Shown piece by piece: positions 21,957 to 31,619 of a stretch of 64,000 nt of DNA (the first letter of the stretch is position 1; every line of letters starts with the position of its first letter). The translations under genes were made by a program, and so were the position numbers. Origin of the DNA: Neoarius graeffei (lineage: Eukaryota > Chordata > Actinopteri > Siluriformes > Ariidae); assembly GCF_027579695.1 (NCBI RefSeq), contig NC_083587.1, positions 8,416,501 through 8,480,500 on the forward strand, in the 5' to 3' direction. The notes beneath the pieces were generated by a model that had not been told where the DNA came from, ran no database searches, and was given only the letters and a program-made list of their open reading frames with translations.

Positions 21957-23094
21957 CCTAGCCCTAACCTAAACAAACAACCAATCGAACAAACAGAAAA
22001 CAAAATCCGCCTTTCTCTCTCTCGCCTCACTTCACCCCGGATCAATGAGTTGGCCGGTGAGTCCACTAAGGCCATCTCTGATCTCCTCCCATTTTAAACC
22101 CAACATACCCAGATGTTGAGTCGGTGCTTTGGCAATAATCTGAATTCTCTCTGTTTTGGACTTAACTTCAGCTGTTGCATTAATCACCCCTGCAATAAAG
22201 ATAACTAGATCTCTCTTTTCCACCCATTCCTTTTTCTCCTTCTCTTTAACAATTTCTTGTCTCATCAACCATTCTTTATCTGTGGCTAATTCCCCTCTAA
22301 TGCTTCTTCCATTAGTCCTTGACTGTTCCACCCTTTTAACTGCTTCTGCATAGATAACTTTGCTTTTCATTTTCACATTCTGAATTTCTGTCTCCCTTCT
22401 CATTACTTCACACCCCCAATAAGCTGCACTATGACGTCCTCCACAATTACAACATTTAGGAGTAGTTCCTTCTACACACTCTCCATAATCATGAGCCCCA
22501 CCACATTTTGCACATCTTTTCTCCCCTTTACACATTTTAGCAACATGACCAAATTTTTGACACTTGAAACATCTCATTGGCTTGTGGGTGAATTCTCTCA
22601 CACTGTATCTCATGTATCCAAAATAAAGCTCTGTAGGCATCTCTTTAGTACTAAACTGAATTAAAATCGACTCAGTTTCCACTTTCTCAAATCCCCTAGT
22701 TAACCGCTTTGCACTCTGAACAGCGTCACACCTTTCTTTTAGATGCCAAACTAGCTCCTTGATCTCCACTGACAAGGGAATCCCATAGATCACACCTTTA
22801 CTCCCTTGATCACCAACTCTAACCACCTTCACTACCTTTGCTTTTCCAATAGCTTGCAACTTTTCAGCTCTCCCAGCTTGCTCTTCAGACGTACATCCTA
22901 GTAATAAATTGCCATCATTTAGAATCCTAGCATATTTAACCTCTCCAACCTGATTCGTAATTATTTTTGTCAGCTTTATTGGATCCATGTTTTTAACTCC
23001 ACCATCTTCAAACCTCACAACAACATTCCATCTCTCCTCAGAACCTTTAACTCTCAGTCGTTTAGCTTTATGCATTTTCCTTAATTGCCAACTA

Positions 23095-23950
23095 CAGGGA
23101 TGTGATTTGGGGCTGGTGAAATTATCTGAAAATTTTAGCCGGGGGTCTGGGGGCCGCAGGCCCCCAGCTGGTCCAGGGCAGCGGCCTGGTGGGGGGACAA
23201 GGGGGGAAGCCCCCCGAAGCTCCTGGGTTCTGGGGTTTTCTGACTTAAAAATTGTACTAAAATGGCAAGCAAACACACAAGAAAAAAACTTGTCATGATT
23301 AACAAATTCAAGCCAATTTAATGGTCAACATGCAACTCTGACACACACACACACGCGCGCGCGCGCTCTCTCACTCTCTCTCACACCCCCCCCCCAAAGA
23401 ACCAGCGCGAGCAGGGCCCGCTAGCCCCGCGCCTTGTGACGTAATTCGCCCCGAGGCGAGCCGCGGTTTTTCTCCAACCATTCCCAGCGGAACTTTTTTT
23501 TCACTATTCTGTCGATTTCTTTAACTCGATTTGCATCTTTACGCTCGATCATGGAGGCTGCCATCTTTCAACTCTTTGTACAGCTATCTAACAAGCGCGT
23601 TCATTGGTTGTTAGCGTGATGAGCCAATCACGTACCTCGTTTCATCTCATTGACGTAATTACGTCAATGAGATGAAACGAGGTACGTGATTGGCTCATCG
23701 CTCTGTAACAACCAATGAACGCGCTTGTTAGATAGCTGTACGTAAGCTCGCTTCAAACAAAGAGTTGAAAGATGGCAGCCTCCATGATCGAGGCGTAAAG
23801 ATGCAAATCCGAGGCTGCCATCTTTCAAACAAAGTTGGAACGAATAGGATACGAATGTGGATGAGGGAAAAATCGGAAAAAAAAATGTTCTTCAAGTTTT
23901 GAGGTGAAAAAAGCGGAATTCCGCGAATTCGTGGAAAAATCACATCCCTG
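23095..23950. mobile_element. Palindromic hAT-like element, 856 bp
   Basis: Perfect 14-bp ends CAGGGATGTGATTT are flanked by CAACTA on both sides (23,089-23,094 and 23,951-23,956; CAACTAC if one shared base is counted). The left part contains a (CA)n/(CG)n/(CT)n run (23,341-23,380) and a GC-rich module shared with the MITE at 13,431. The right two thirds is a long hairpin. No coding sequence. hAT elements make 8-bp duplications, so a 6-7 bp repeat leaves the assignment somewhat open. Confidence 0.8.
23531..23808. repeat. Inverted repeat with arms of about 128 bp
   Basis: The sequence is symmetrical about GACGTAATTACGTC (23,652-23,665). The left arm runs from TTTGCATCTTTACGC to the centre, and the right arm mirrors it with an extra stretch of about 22 bases near 23,740. 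Both arms carry GATCATGGAGGCTGCCATCT or its complement. Such a hairpin could extrude as a cruciform; function unknown. Confidence 0.9.
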
Positions 23951-24120
23951 CAACTACCATCATCCCCATCTAAATCATCCATGCTCCAGCAATCCTCCTC
24001 TTCCTGACTACACGCCATGGTAGAGAATATTGTGCAAGTGTATCGTCTACCGGACCTATACAGGCCATCGGCCGATACTCCCACAAAATACCCCCTCCAC
24101 TCAAACTACTATAATCCTAA

Positions 24121-25637
24121 TAAGCAAAGAAAAGGAAAATAGAATGATGCTGTATTATGTAACACCACAAACTTTCCAAGAACTGCGATTGACACCAACC
24201 ACCGCCCCGTCGAAGCAGCTCTCCAACCAGGAGGAAGCTTTCTGTATCTCGCCCTCCTCTTCCTCTAAATTGACGGTAGGCAATTATCCAACTTCCAGCG
24301 AGTGCAGCATCATTAGATGTGCCACCTACCATAGGGGAGTGTGTACAGAAGGGAACGCCTCTCTGCCTGTTTAGCCGTGCGTAAGGCGTAATTGATCGAT
24401 CGCAAGTGGTTGGCGCGACGCAATGGGTAGCCTAGATCAGATAGATAAACTAGATTTTTTTTTTTCTAGCGTGAGAAATCGGAGGTAAGGCGTGTGAGCG
24501 TGTGAAGACAATCAAATGCGTGTGTTTCACGCTCATTGCATGAGAGTTGGCAGCCCAGTCTTAGATTCTGGCGTAAAGGCCAGAGGATTTTAAAAATCTA
24601 ACTAGACTGGATGCAACTTTAGAATCCTTCAGTTGAAGCAGAACAGGGAGGGAAACAGTAGTAACACCCAAGCCGGACAAGTCGTTAAAAAACGTACATC
24701 TAGACTCACAAACTCGCACTTCCTGTCTCACGGAAACTGACTTGAGAAGGGTTCGTGATGGCTTTGCGACACCAGCGATGCATTTGCGGCTATTTTGAGA
24801 GAAATTTTGTCGCACTAATTTCTTGAACATGTTCAAAATATCAGTGATGAAGGAGCGACACTTTGCAACTCATGCGAGGAAATTGAGAAGCCCCGCGAAT
24901 GTTTCAAGACACTTTTGAAACTCTCTCGCGCATGACGTTCGCAATTTGTCGCAGCCCAGTGAGATCCTGGCTTTTGGGTTGAGCTGGGATAGGCGTCCTC
25001 CACCCTGAAACTCCGCTCCAGTCCAGGTGGTGGCGGTAACGCGTCCAGTAGCTGCTTCTCCAACCGCCAGAAAACACTGGAGAAGAAAAAACCGCTGCTC
25101 GTCTGAGCCGCTTTAGCCCCTCGAGTTATAAAAATAAAAACACGTTATTGTGTCTGGCTCTGAGGATTTAAAACCCTGAGGTAAGTTAAACTGAAGGTGT
25201 GTGGTCGAATCCCAAATATATCTCCACTTTACTGTTTCAGGAACTCCGTTCAGTATGAAATAATGCCGTGTGCACCCTAGATAGTGCACTATTTATCCAC
25301 TCAGGAGAGAGTTGTAGTTTGGCTAACCTGTTTAGTTGTATATTGAAAGTATTTAAATCTTCACTTCAAGTTTATTTCCATCACGGGTTGTTTTTTTTTC
25401 CTCTTTCTCTAAATTGCGACTTCCTCGCAATTCCAACTTTTTATTTCTCAAAATTTCAACTTGATTTCTCACAGACTTTTTTTTTTTCCCTCGGGGTTTT
25501 TATTTATTTTTTAAAATTATTATTGTTAAGCTAATCAGGCAGCCTCACCCCCTCTGTAGTGTGTTGAGAAGAAAGCTTTACACACTGAAAATGAAAATAG
25601 ATGAAATCATAGGGGACTGTTTTAGGCATGGTTTCCC
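24121..25637. other. Unassigned region with transposon traces and a possible non-coding first exon
   Basis: 24,543-24,558 looks like a hAT end (GAGAGTTGGCAGCCCAG). The string GCAGCCCAGTGAGATCCTGGCT at 24,954 also occurs near the LINE leader at 6,556, so it is repetitive. At about 25,060-25,182 a stretch ends in CCCTGAG|GTAAGT, a strong splice donor, after ATAAAAATAAAAACACG. It could be a 5' untranslated exon of a plus-strand gene, perhaps the PRDM9-like gene further on, but nothing else supports that. The remainder is T-rich and shows no gene. Confidence 0.35.
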
Positions 25638-26399
25638 GAACCGGGAGGTCTGGGTAACACCAGACCATATCACAAGTGAAATATGGTCTAGAATCCGCCT
25701 ATTGAATTTCTCGTAGGGGAGGTGTGGTGTACGATTGTCAACGGCCGTTTATTGGACGTTGTGAATGTCTCTCATTTGGCGTATATGTAGCCCATGGCCA
25801 ATCATGGCAGTTGTACCCGGTGATGTAGTTAGAGCGACGAAGAGGCAACTCTTGATAGCATTTTCCTGCTCTGGACCAAGTTGTGCCGCAGAAATCCCGA
25901 GATCGCCTGCCTCCTTTACCTGGTCTTCCACCAAGGCAGTCAGTGGCGAGACTACCGCAACGACCAGGGTTTGGCTAAACCCCATCTGCTTAGCCACTAA
26001 GGGGCCTAGTTGGTAAATGAGACTTTTACCAAACCCTGTCGGTAGCAAGGCAAAGGCATCTGTCTTCGTGTCAACGAAAGACTGTAACGCCAAATGATGT
26101 TGTTTTTTTTTAAACAAACTTTCACTCTAAACTATTCAGAACAGTGTCTAAAGCTTGATCGAAAGTTTGGTTCGTATCGCTCGCCGCCATGTTAAATGTG
26201 ATCCGTAAACAGTCCCAAATAAACTACAAGCTTCCGTTTGTCGAGTAGTACGCGTCACTGTCTTTCCACCCCTCCCCACTCTCTGATTGGCTCCCTAACT
26301 CAGGCGAGCCTTTAGACCATAGTTTCTATGCTGTCTTTTCAGATCGGAACGATTGTGCAAAGCAGCATGGGATTTCCCAGGCTACGAACCGGGAGGTCT
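25638..26399 (-). mobile_element. Insertion with RecQ-like helicase exon, flanked by 14-bp direct repeat
   Basis: GAACCGGGAGGTCT occurs at 25,638-25,651 and again at 26,386-26,399. The inserted segment starts GGGTAACACCAGACC and ends TTCCCAGGCTAC, so the inward ends (TCTGGGTAA and, inverted, GCCTGGGAA) are weakly inverted. Part of the repeat may belong to the element and not to the target. One helicase exon lies inside, transcribed leftward. The CCTGGG-type ends and the cargo link it to 7,348-7,965. Confidence 0.6.
25749..26117 (-). CDS. RecQ-like DEAD/DEAH helicase fragment
   Basis: 122 codons include HHLALQSFVDTKTDAFALLP, the Walker A segment LLPTGFGKSLIYQLGPLV, motif Ia TLVVAVVSPLTALVEDQVK and LGISAAQLGPEQE. 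These are the first blocks of the RecQ-type ATPase core; the DEAH box and all later motifs are missing. The VSPL block reads VVAVVSPL with a short insertion relative to the usual VVVSPL. The region shared with 7,576-7,723 (FALLPTGFGKSLIYQL) is nearly identical. No splice donor is obvious at the end. Likely a decayed transposon gene and not a host BLM/RECQ gene. Confidence 0.6.
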   Translation of the reverse strand: MFKKKQHHLALQSFVDTKTDAFALLPTGFGKSLIYQLGPLVAKQMGFSQTLVVAVVSPLTALVEDQVKEAGDLGISAAQLGPEQENAIKSCLFVALTTSPGTTAMIGHGLHIRQMRDIHNVQ

Positions 26400-26739
26400 T
26401 GTTGTTGGAAGAATCGTATGGTGTTGAGCTCGAAGCCTCTGATCCCTGGAGAGAGAGAACTGTGTCTAACAATTAGCTCTGGCAGCAATGAAACCTCTTA
26501 CTTTAACTCAGGGCTGGTTTTATACGCAGGGCTTTATTAGGCACTGCAAACTCTTCTTCTTCTGCGTGTTTCTTCTTCTTAAACTTATTCATCTTCCGTA
26601 CAAATTTCGATTTCGAATAACCCAATAACTGTACATCGCACACAGACAAACAATACATCAAAATGTGTGGCTCGATTGGACTCGCTGTGCTATTACTTTG
26701 TTCAGCATTCTATGATTTTTTTTTCGACGTAGTCGCGAA
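26400..26739. other. No gene seen
   Basis: Includes CTTCTTCTTCTGCGTG and TTCTTCTTCTT runs resembling the I-type LINE 3' tail, but no LINE sequence follows. No convincing frame. Confidence 0.4.
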
Positions 26740-27768
26740 AAAATCACGCAAAATTTCCCATTCATTTCAATGGGAATAAATGAAGAAAAAATAGCACATT
26801 TTCAACGTTTTTCGAACATCCGCTGCTCTGGCATGCTTTCACCTAGAGACATGATTCAAACTTTAAAATGGAGACAAACTTCTCCTGTGTGGATCTGGCA
26901 TTCAACTTTTTTGCTAGGTTCTATACTTTTTGATCAGTCACAGATCAATCCCCATGATAAATTCTGGAGAAATTCAGACTTTGTAATGGGTGTCTATGCA
27001 GTCGAGTTAGTGTACACAGCTTTTTTTAAAAAATGCTCTACATTTCTCATTAAAGCTGTGTTTTCAGCCACAAATTTCACTCTACCAGAGCATTTTTTAA
27101 CATAGTTACTGTGAGACCAAATGGTCTCCCAGTGGCCAGATTTGGTCTCCGAGTCAATGCCAAACCAGCTTCACTGGGAGACCAAATTTTAAACCAAGTT
27201 ATGTCTTATCATTTGGTTCAATCAGTTGCAATTAATTAACCAAGTACCATGTAAGTATACATTTAACAAGGAAAACGAAGATCTATGTTATAAGATATAC
27301 ACACAAGATCATGTTGGTTAAGAAAAACAAAACTAAAATTTGGTTACTGAGATGGCTGATGTCAGAATCCGATGTCATTACTGTGTAACTTTGAGTGTCT
27401 TTGACATAACACAAGGGCAAATACAGCCCCAATTACATACCGTATAACGGCGCCCAAATTACGGGCTTGTCAAAAGGCCCAAAATAGAAGAAAATATCCT
27501 GTTTCATAAGGGTGGAGAATCCAAAATATTTTTAAATTATGTCATTTTTTTGGCATATATATTTCAATTTGTTGTTCAGTCGCTTCATAACATGAAGTGA
27601 ACATGAAATGCGTCTAGTGATTACCGTAAACCGTGTCTGAGTCTCTGACGTCTGAATGTCATAAAATATACTTTCTTTGTTTATGTTGTGAAATTCTCAA
27701 CGATTCATGATAACACGTGGCTGTCGGTTTGTGATGCTGTTGATAGTATAGATTGACAAGTGGTCGTC

Positions 27769-27991
27769 ATGCCGGGTCGTGGTAGACCTAAGACAACTGG
27801 TAAATCGCATAATAAGAACAGCAGTTCATATATTCATGGAAAACGCACAATCGATGGCATTATTAAGTCTACAGGCGGGGGAATGGGGAGGTTTATCACA
27901 CGACAGAACAGTCAGAAGACATCAGACGATATTGTTGACAAGGTCGAGGTCATTGACTTGTCGTCTGCAACAGCTGCCTTACAGTTGCCAG
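27769..27991 (+). CDS. N-terminal exon of hAT protein with AT-hook-like motif
   Basis: From ATG 27,769: MPGRGRPKTTGKSHN, with GRGRPK resembling an AT-hook, then RTIDGIIKSTGGGMGRFITR and DDIVDKVEVIDLSS, ending at a good donor (CCAG|GTACGC at 27,992). Basic start followed by an acidic stretch suggests a DNA-binding N-terminus. I do not recognise the family beyond its location in a hAT element. Confidence 0.45.
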
Positions 27992-28832
27992 GTACGCTAT
28001 GGATTTTTATTACATATTTTATGTGAGACTTTTATGTAATCTGCTTTGTACCAGCTTATTTTTAAACTTAAGTGAAAATTATTTTTATCCCATTTATGCC
28101 CAAATTAATTTATACCAAATTATATTGGAAGTTGAATTGAAATAGATGTGCGCCCAAATAGATGCTGTGATCATAATTAGGCTTACAAAATATTTTTATC
28201 TTTTTTATTTATTCAGAATGTTGGAGAAAACCTTTGACTTTTTAGATACAGCACTACTTTATACTTGCACATGATTATGTAATTTATATTATTTTTATTG
28301 CTCGATATATTTATAATTGGTTAAAAAAATTACAAAAAAATGATACGTCAAAAATTTTCGGCACGCTACGCGCGAAAATAGTAAAAAAAAAAAGTTTAAG
28401 CTCGCCATGGTGCCCAAATTAAAAACCTGTCTTTGCCCCTGTAACATTTGTGCTTGGTAATTGCTCTTGATAGCTGTGTAGTCACTCACTACGTTTACAT
28501 GCACATAGAGAGAATCGAATTTCTGCCGTTGCTCGACTGAAATCGAAGTTCAAAATGCCATGTATACACCTTAATTCGGCTGAAATTGAACCGAACTTGA
28601 TTTCTCGGAATCGAGCTACACGACCTAGTTTATGCGATTTCTGCCGAGCTACTTTGTGCATGTATACCCTATCGAGCTAGTTGTCGAGCTACTTCCGGAA
28701 GTGACAAGTGACGAGACCACAAGCGGGAAACACAACAGCCTCGGTCGGCATGACAACAGTAGTAGCGAGCAGCAGAAGAGGTCAGGAGGAACAAATGAAG
28801 AAGAGAAAATGTGGATGTAGAGCTCTCTGAAG

Positions 28833-29137
28833 TGTGGGTGGAGCACAGAGGACGGCAGGACAAAGCTTCTGGTACTAATAGGCTTTTTATTGTCAGACTT
28901 TTCAGTTTAACAGCCTACTTTTATTCTTGAGAGAAGCACGCACGCGCGCAGTGTTCTAGTCCTGGGATGAGCTTTCCCCTCTGCTCTCCCTCTGCCTCCT
29001 TAAATAGGGCGTGGTTACTGGGAAGACACACAAACACAGGTTAATTACCGTCGGGTGTACCGTTATTCTGCCACTCACCTTCCCTGGCTCCGCCCTCCTG
29101 TCACAGACCGGCGCTTGACCACGCCCCCACCGCCACA
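28833..29137 (-). mobile_element. Gypsy-type solo LTR, 305 bp
   Basis: On the minus strand it starts TGTGGCGGTGGGGGCGTGG (29,137) and ends CTCCACCCACA (28,833), with TATA-like CCTATTTAAGG and AATAAA in the expected places. Both ends match the LTR of the gypsy element at 31.2-36.2 kb. No clear target duplication is left. It sits inside the Harbinger-like element. Confidence 0.75.
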
Positions 29138-29139
29138 GG

Positions 29140-29288
29140 CAAGCAGAAACGTGCACTTCTGGAGCAATGAGGAGAAAGAGTTCATGCTCATTCAGCTTAA
29201 GGAGTTGAATATATTAAAATTCATGGACGGGAGAAAAACGCGCAATGGAGAACACAGAACTGATAACTTTGTTTACACTCTTGAATAG
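29140..29288 (+). pseudogene. Myb/SANT-like DNA-binding segment
   Basis: Reads NVHFWSNEEKEFMLIQLKEL then NILKFMDGRKTRN. The pattern W-S-x-E-E-x-x-x-(M/L)-x-x-(L/I) matches the Myb/SANT-like domain that PIF/Harbinger elements encode as an accessory DNA-binding protein. The frame starts inside LTR sequence, and the upstream part of the gene (about 28,700-28,820) lies on the other side of the LTR, so it is broken. Confidence 0.5.
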
Positions 29289-30232
29289 CTCTTCTTCATG
29301 ACGACAACTGGAAGTGTACCAACACGATGGGGCGTGTAGCGCCACCTGTGGCTTGGGTGCACAATGCACCTCACACAATAGCCCGATTTCATTGTGTGCA
29401 TGTAGGATTGGATTTCTCTGGCACCCTGCTGGGACCTTCAGCTCGATTACCGACAGCAGCTCGATTTGGATGTGCATGTAAACGTAGTCACTGTAGTGTG
29501 TTTGTCTGTATGGTGATTGGTGAACCATTTTGCATCACAGAATATGCCGCAGCGGTGCAGCCGCATGGACTCTGGGGCCTGTGATTGTATTGCCCAGACC
29601 AGTTGGTCTCCTAGTGGAAAATCCTTAAAAAATGCTCTGCACTCTACACACACAATTTTCTCAAAAGTTGGAGTCACACTTGTCTTGATTCACACGATGT
29701 GTCTACCTAAACGATAGGATTTACAGTTTTCGCACAAGAAGCCTCAAAGTGACAGGTTCACAGCCCAACTGCTCCATTGACTCCCATTATAATCCCGACA
29801 GTGCTTTTACTACAAAATCAGAAATGTCAGTTGTTTTCAACTCGCTCTGTTGTCCACATTTTTTACACTAGGGACAAAAAATTACATCAATGTGTTCATG
29901 AGAGCCTTGTAGCGCTCAATATGAAAGAATTTTGTGAATACCTCCTTTCATTTTCGTGTAAATCGTTGTTGTTCGAGAAGAAGGAAATCTGAGAAAAAGC
30001 TCTCTCTGCCTGTAATCTTATGTCTCTGCCTCGACCTGTGCACCGTCACCAAGGCAACCAGCTCCAGTCAGGGAGCAGATGGGGGAGGGGCTGCTCTCTC
30101 TCTCTCTCTCTGTCTCTCAAACACACACATGATCATAGCATCGGAGCGTCATAGCAAGTCATACATTCACACAGTACAGTACAACTCCTGCAATAGCGAC
30201 TGCTACGCCCACTGCATCACTCTCACGATTTC

Positions 30233-31234
30233 CGGATCATAATTACACGACTGCCAGATCATAATTACAGTAAACTAGTAAATACAGTAAAGGAAAAACT
30301 TGAGACTGAAAGGTTTTAACAGTCATCCAAATGACTGAACGTAAACATTGCTACAGTAACATACTAGCTACTATGTTGTTGACATTAGCTAGTGCTAACA
30401 GCTAGCTGCTAGTACACTGCTACAACACAGACACCGACCCTAATAATACAGTTCTTGGTCATTGCCTGGTAACAGCAAATTTATAACGGGCCATGTCTCA
30501 ACAGACTAAGAAGTTATTTCAATGACATTTAATAACATTTTGTTTATCCTGAGGACCGAAAGTAAATGAAAATGTGAACAAACCTTAGCTGTAATAAGAT
30601 GGCGACCATCGGCTCCAGGGACGACCCACTGATGTAGGCATGTTACCCAGCCTGACACAAAATATTTGTAGGCATCCAAACTCTTATACACTTTCAGATC
30701 AATACCTGTGTATGGCGATGGGTTTTTAACGACATAGGTATACAGATCATGTGGGCCGAAGTCAGGTAAAGACGAGGGCTTCGTGTCCTTCCGTACGTCA
30801 GTGAAAAATCCTGGTGGAAGCAGGTAAACGTCGTTCTCTAAGCCTGCTAACCTCAATTTTTGCAAATACCTCTCCCTCTGCTCGCGCTGTAAATGCCCTA
30901 CGTTGCTGGATAGTGAAGGTGTTTTCTGCATCTCGCTCCTTTTTCTTTTATGTTTTTCGTTTGTCGCCTTCCTCGCATTCAAACTGATTCGAGCTGTGAC
31001 GTCCAAAATGGCAGCCTAACGATGCATGAGGGTCTAATTCATGCCGTGACGGCACTTTTTTCCCACTAGTTCCATATCATGCGAATTCCCTTTACTGTCT
31101 ATCTGCGCATCTCAGAATGACACAGGACAATGGGCGAACTAGATTTTTTTTTTTCCCCAGCCACGGTATGCCGGAAATCCGGCGCGGCGCCGGAATGCTA
31201 TCACCCCTAGGTCACGTGGGTGAAAAACCTCAAT
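30233..31234 (-). mobile_element. Recombinase-exon element, copy 2, inverted relative to 10,104-11,498
   Basis: On the minus strand it starts near TATTGAGGTTTTTCACCCACG (31,235), keeps about 200 bp of leader absent from copy 1, then the exon (30,584-31,006), the following intron-like sequence, and stops near GGATCATAATTAC where copy 1 enters its foldback core. The outer edge lies within the RT frame of a gypsy element, which is cut there. Confidence 0.6.
30584..31006 (-). CDS. Exon of an unclassified mobile-element protein, copy 2
   Basis: Near-identical to 10,133-10,570: KHKRKRSEMQKTPSLSS, YLQKLRLAGLENDVYLLPPG, YKSLDAYKYFVSGWVTCLHQ and HLITAK at the same donor (AAG|GTTTGT). The few differences are mostly single amino-acid changes (for example H to Y before TGIDLK), and the frame is open in both copies. 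Conservation of the frame in two separate copies suggests this exon was coding when the elements spread. Related but diverged exons are at 56,806-57,035 and 62,082-62,408. Confidence 0.5.
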
Positions 31235-31235
31235 A

Positions 31236-31460
31236 TCCCTTTGTTAAATCCAGTGTTGAATAAAAGTGAGCAGCATCTAACCGATCAAGCAACTCATCAA
31301 TGCAAGGCATTGGGTATGTGTCGAATTTAGACACCACGTTGACTTTTTTCTATAGTTTACAAAGAACCGGACCGATCTATCAGTCTTGGGTACCAGGACC
31401 GCCGGGCTGCTCCAGTCACTGTGTGACTCCTCAATCACAGACGCGGAAGGAGAATACAGG
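31236..31460 (-). pseudogene. Gypsy reverse transcriptase fragment
   Basis: The frame shows the standard N-terminal RT blocks of Ty3/gypsy elements: VIEESHSDWSSPAVLVPK, VRFFVNYRKK and DELLDRL followed by STLDLTKGY. It ends within that last block at the edge of the next element, well before the YxDD catalytic box. A frameshift separates the last two blocks. Non-functional. Confidence 0.75.
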
Positions 31461-31619
31461 AGGACACCACTGGTGCGGTGGGCCAGCTGTGGGGAGCCGG
31501 CCAGCTGTGGGGAGCCAGCCCCCTTCTCTGTCGTGGGGGAATGGGGTGGGGACGGGAAGAGAAGGGAGAAGAGGCGACCCATCCGCCTGCTGTCGGAACC
31601 GGCATCAGATGGCCCTCCA

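Larger units (their letters stand above)
16901..22063 (-). mobile_element. I-type LINE, copy C, near full length (5,163 bp), inserted in copy B
   Basis: A 13-bp target duplication CACTAAGGCCATC flanks it (16,888-16,900 and 22,064-22,076). The duplicated bases belong to the ORF1 end of copy B, whose frame continues from one side to the other. Copy C starts with a 5' leader of about 160 bp, then ORF1 and ORF2, a short 3' untranslated region and an (AAG)n tail (TTC repeat at 16,902-16,927 on this strand). The family is therefore able to insert into itself, and copy C is younger than copy B. Confidence 0.9.
22077..24018 (-). pseudogene. LINE copy B ORF1 (CCHC protein), split by a palindromic element
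   Basis: The start (ATG at 24,018: MACSQEEEDCWSMDD) is separated from the body by the insertion at 23,095-23,950. The body frame (22,032-23,276 includes insert sequence) shows KRLRVKGSEERWNVVVRFED, DPIKLTKIITNQVG, GVIYGIPLSVEIKEL, three intact knuckles (CFKCQKFGHVAKMC, CAKCGGAHDYGEC, CCNCGGRHSAAYWGC) and a Lys/Glu-rich tail. It runs into copy C at 22,064 and resumes at 16,887 to end in ASAGQEGSSVG, where its TGA overlaps the ORF2 ATG. Apart from insertions it is the best-kept ORF1 here. Confidence 0.85.
10000..24120 (-). mobile_element. I-type LINE, copy B, carrying five nested insertions
   Basis: The pieces read leftward in family order: 5' leader and ORF1 start (24,120-23,951), ORF1 body (23,094-22,077), ORF2 (16,887-13,965, then 13,422-12,866, then 11,608-11,499), and a 3' untranslated piece with a CTTCTTT-rich tail (10,103-10,000). 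They are separated by insertions at 10,104-11,498, 11,609-12,857, 13,431-13,964, 16,901-22,063 and 23,095-23,950. The LINE pieces total about 4.9 kb, close to the 5.16 kb of copy C, so the copy was nearly full length before being broken. About 200 bp of ORF2 end and 3' region is missing at the first insertion. Confidence 0.85.
28488..29488 (+). mobile_element. Harbinger-like element with Myb/SANT exon, split by an LTR
   Basis: Perfect 19-bp inverted ends ACTACGTTTACATGCACAT lie at 28,488 and 29,488. Subterminal sequence carries repeated TCGATTT/TCGAGCT motifs. Its coding part is interrupted at 28,833-29,137 by a gypsy LTR. The ends plus a Myb/SANT-like segment fit PIF/Harbinger elements; a clear 3-bp target duplication is not evident, although TCACT lies near both edges. 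Confidence 0.65.
27086..29639 (+). mobile_element. hAT element, 2,554 bp, with AT-hook-like exon
   Basis: Perfect 15-bp ends CAGAGCATTTTTTAA and an 8-bp target duplication CACTCTAC (27,078-27,085 and 29,640-29,647). Subterminal sequence carries inverted GGTCTCCC/GAGACCAAAT motifs. The left part has one exon (27,769-27,991); the right part is interrupted by a Harbinger-like element. Catalytic exons are missing. Confidence 0.85.
26740..30125 (-). repeat. Repeat R, inverted relative to 60,265-61,070, split by a hAT element
   Basis: The two parts 26,740-27,085 and 29,640-30,125 match, in reverse, a continuous stretch at 60,265-61,070. Shared landmarks: CTAGAGACATGATTCAAACT (26,843), TTTTTGATCAGTCACAGATC (26,929), GTCTTGATTCACAC, and the CT/GA microsatellite with CAGCCCCTCCCC. 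The match breaks exactly at the hAT duplication CACTCTAC. I see no gene in R; its termini and class are unknown. Confidence 0.75.

Noticed and set aside
24561..25063. Two minus frames (91 and 76 codons)
   Set aside because: No recognisable domain; overlap repetitive sequence shared with the LINE leader at 6.5 kb.
29447..29677. 76-codon minus frame with several Cys
   Set aside because: Spans the boundary of the Harbinger-like and hAT elements and repeat R; composite by chance.
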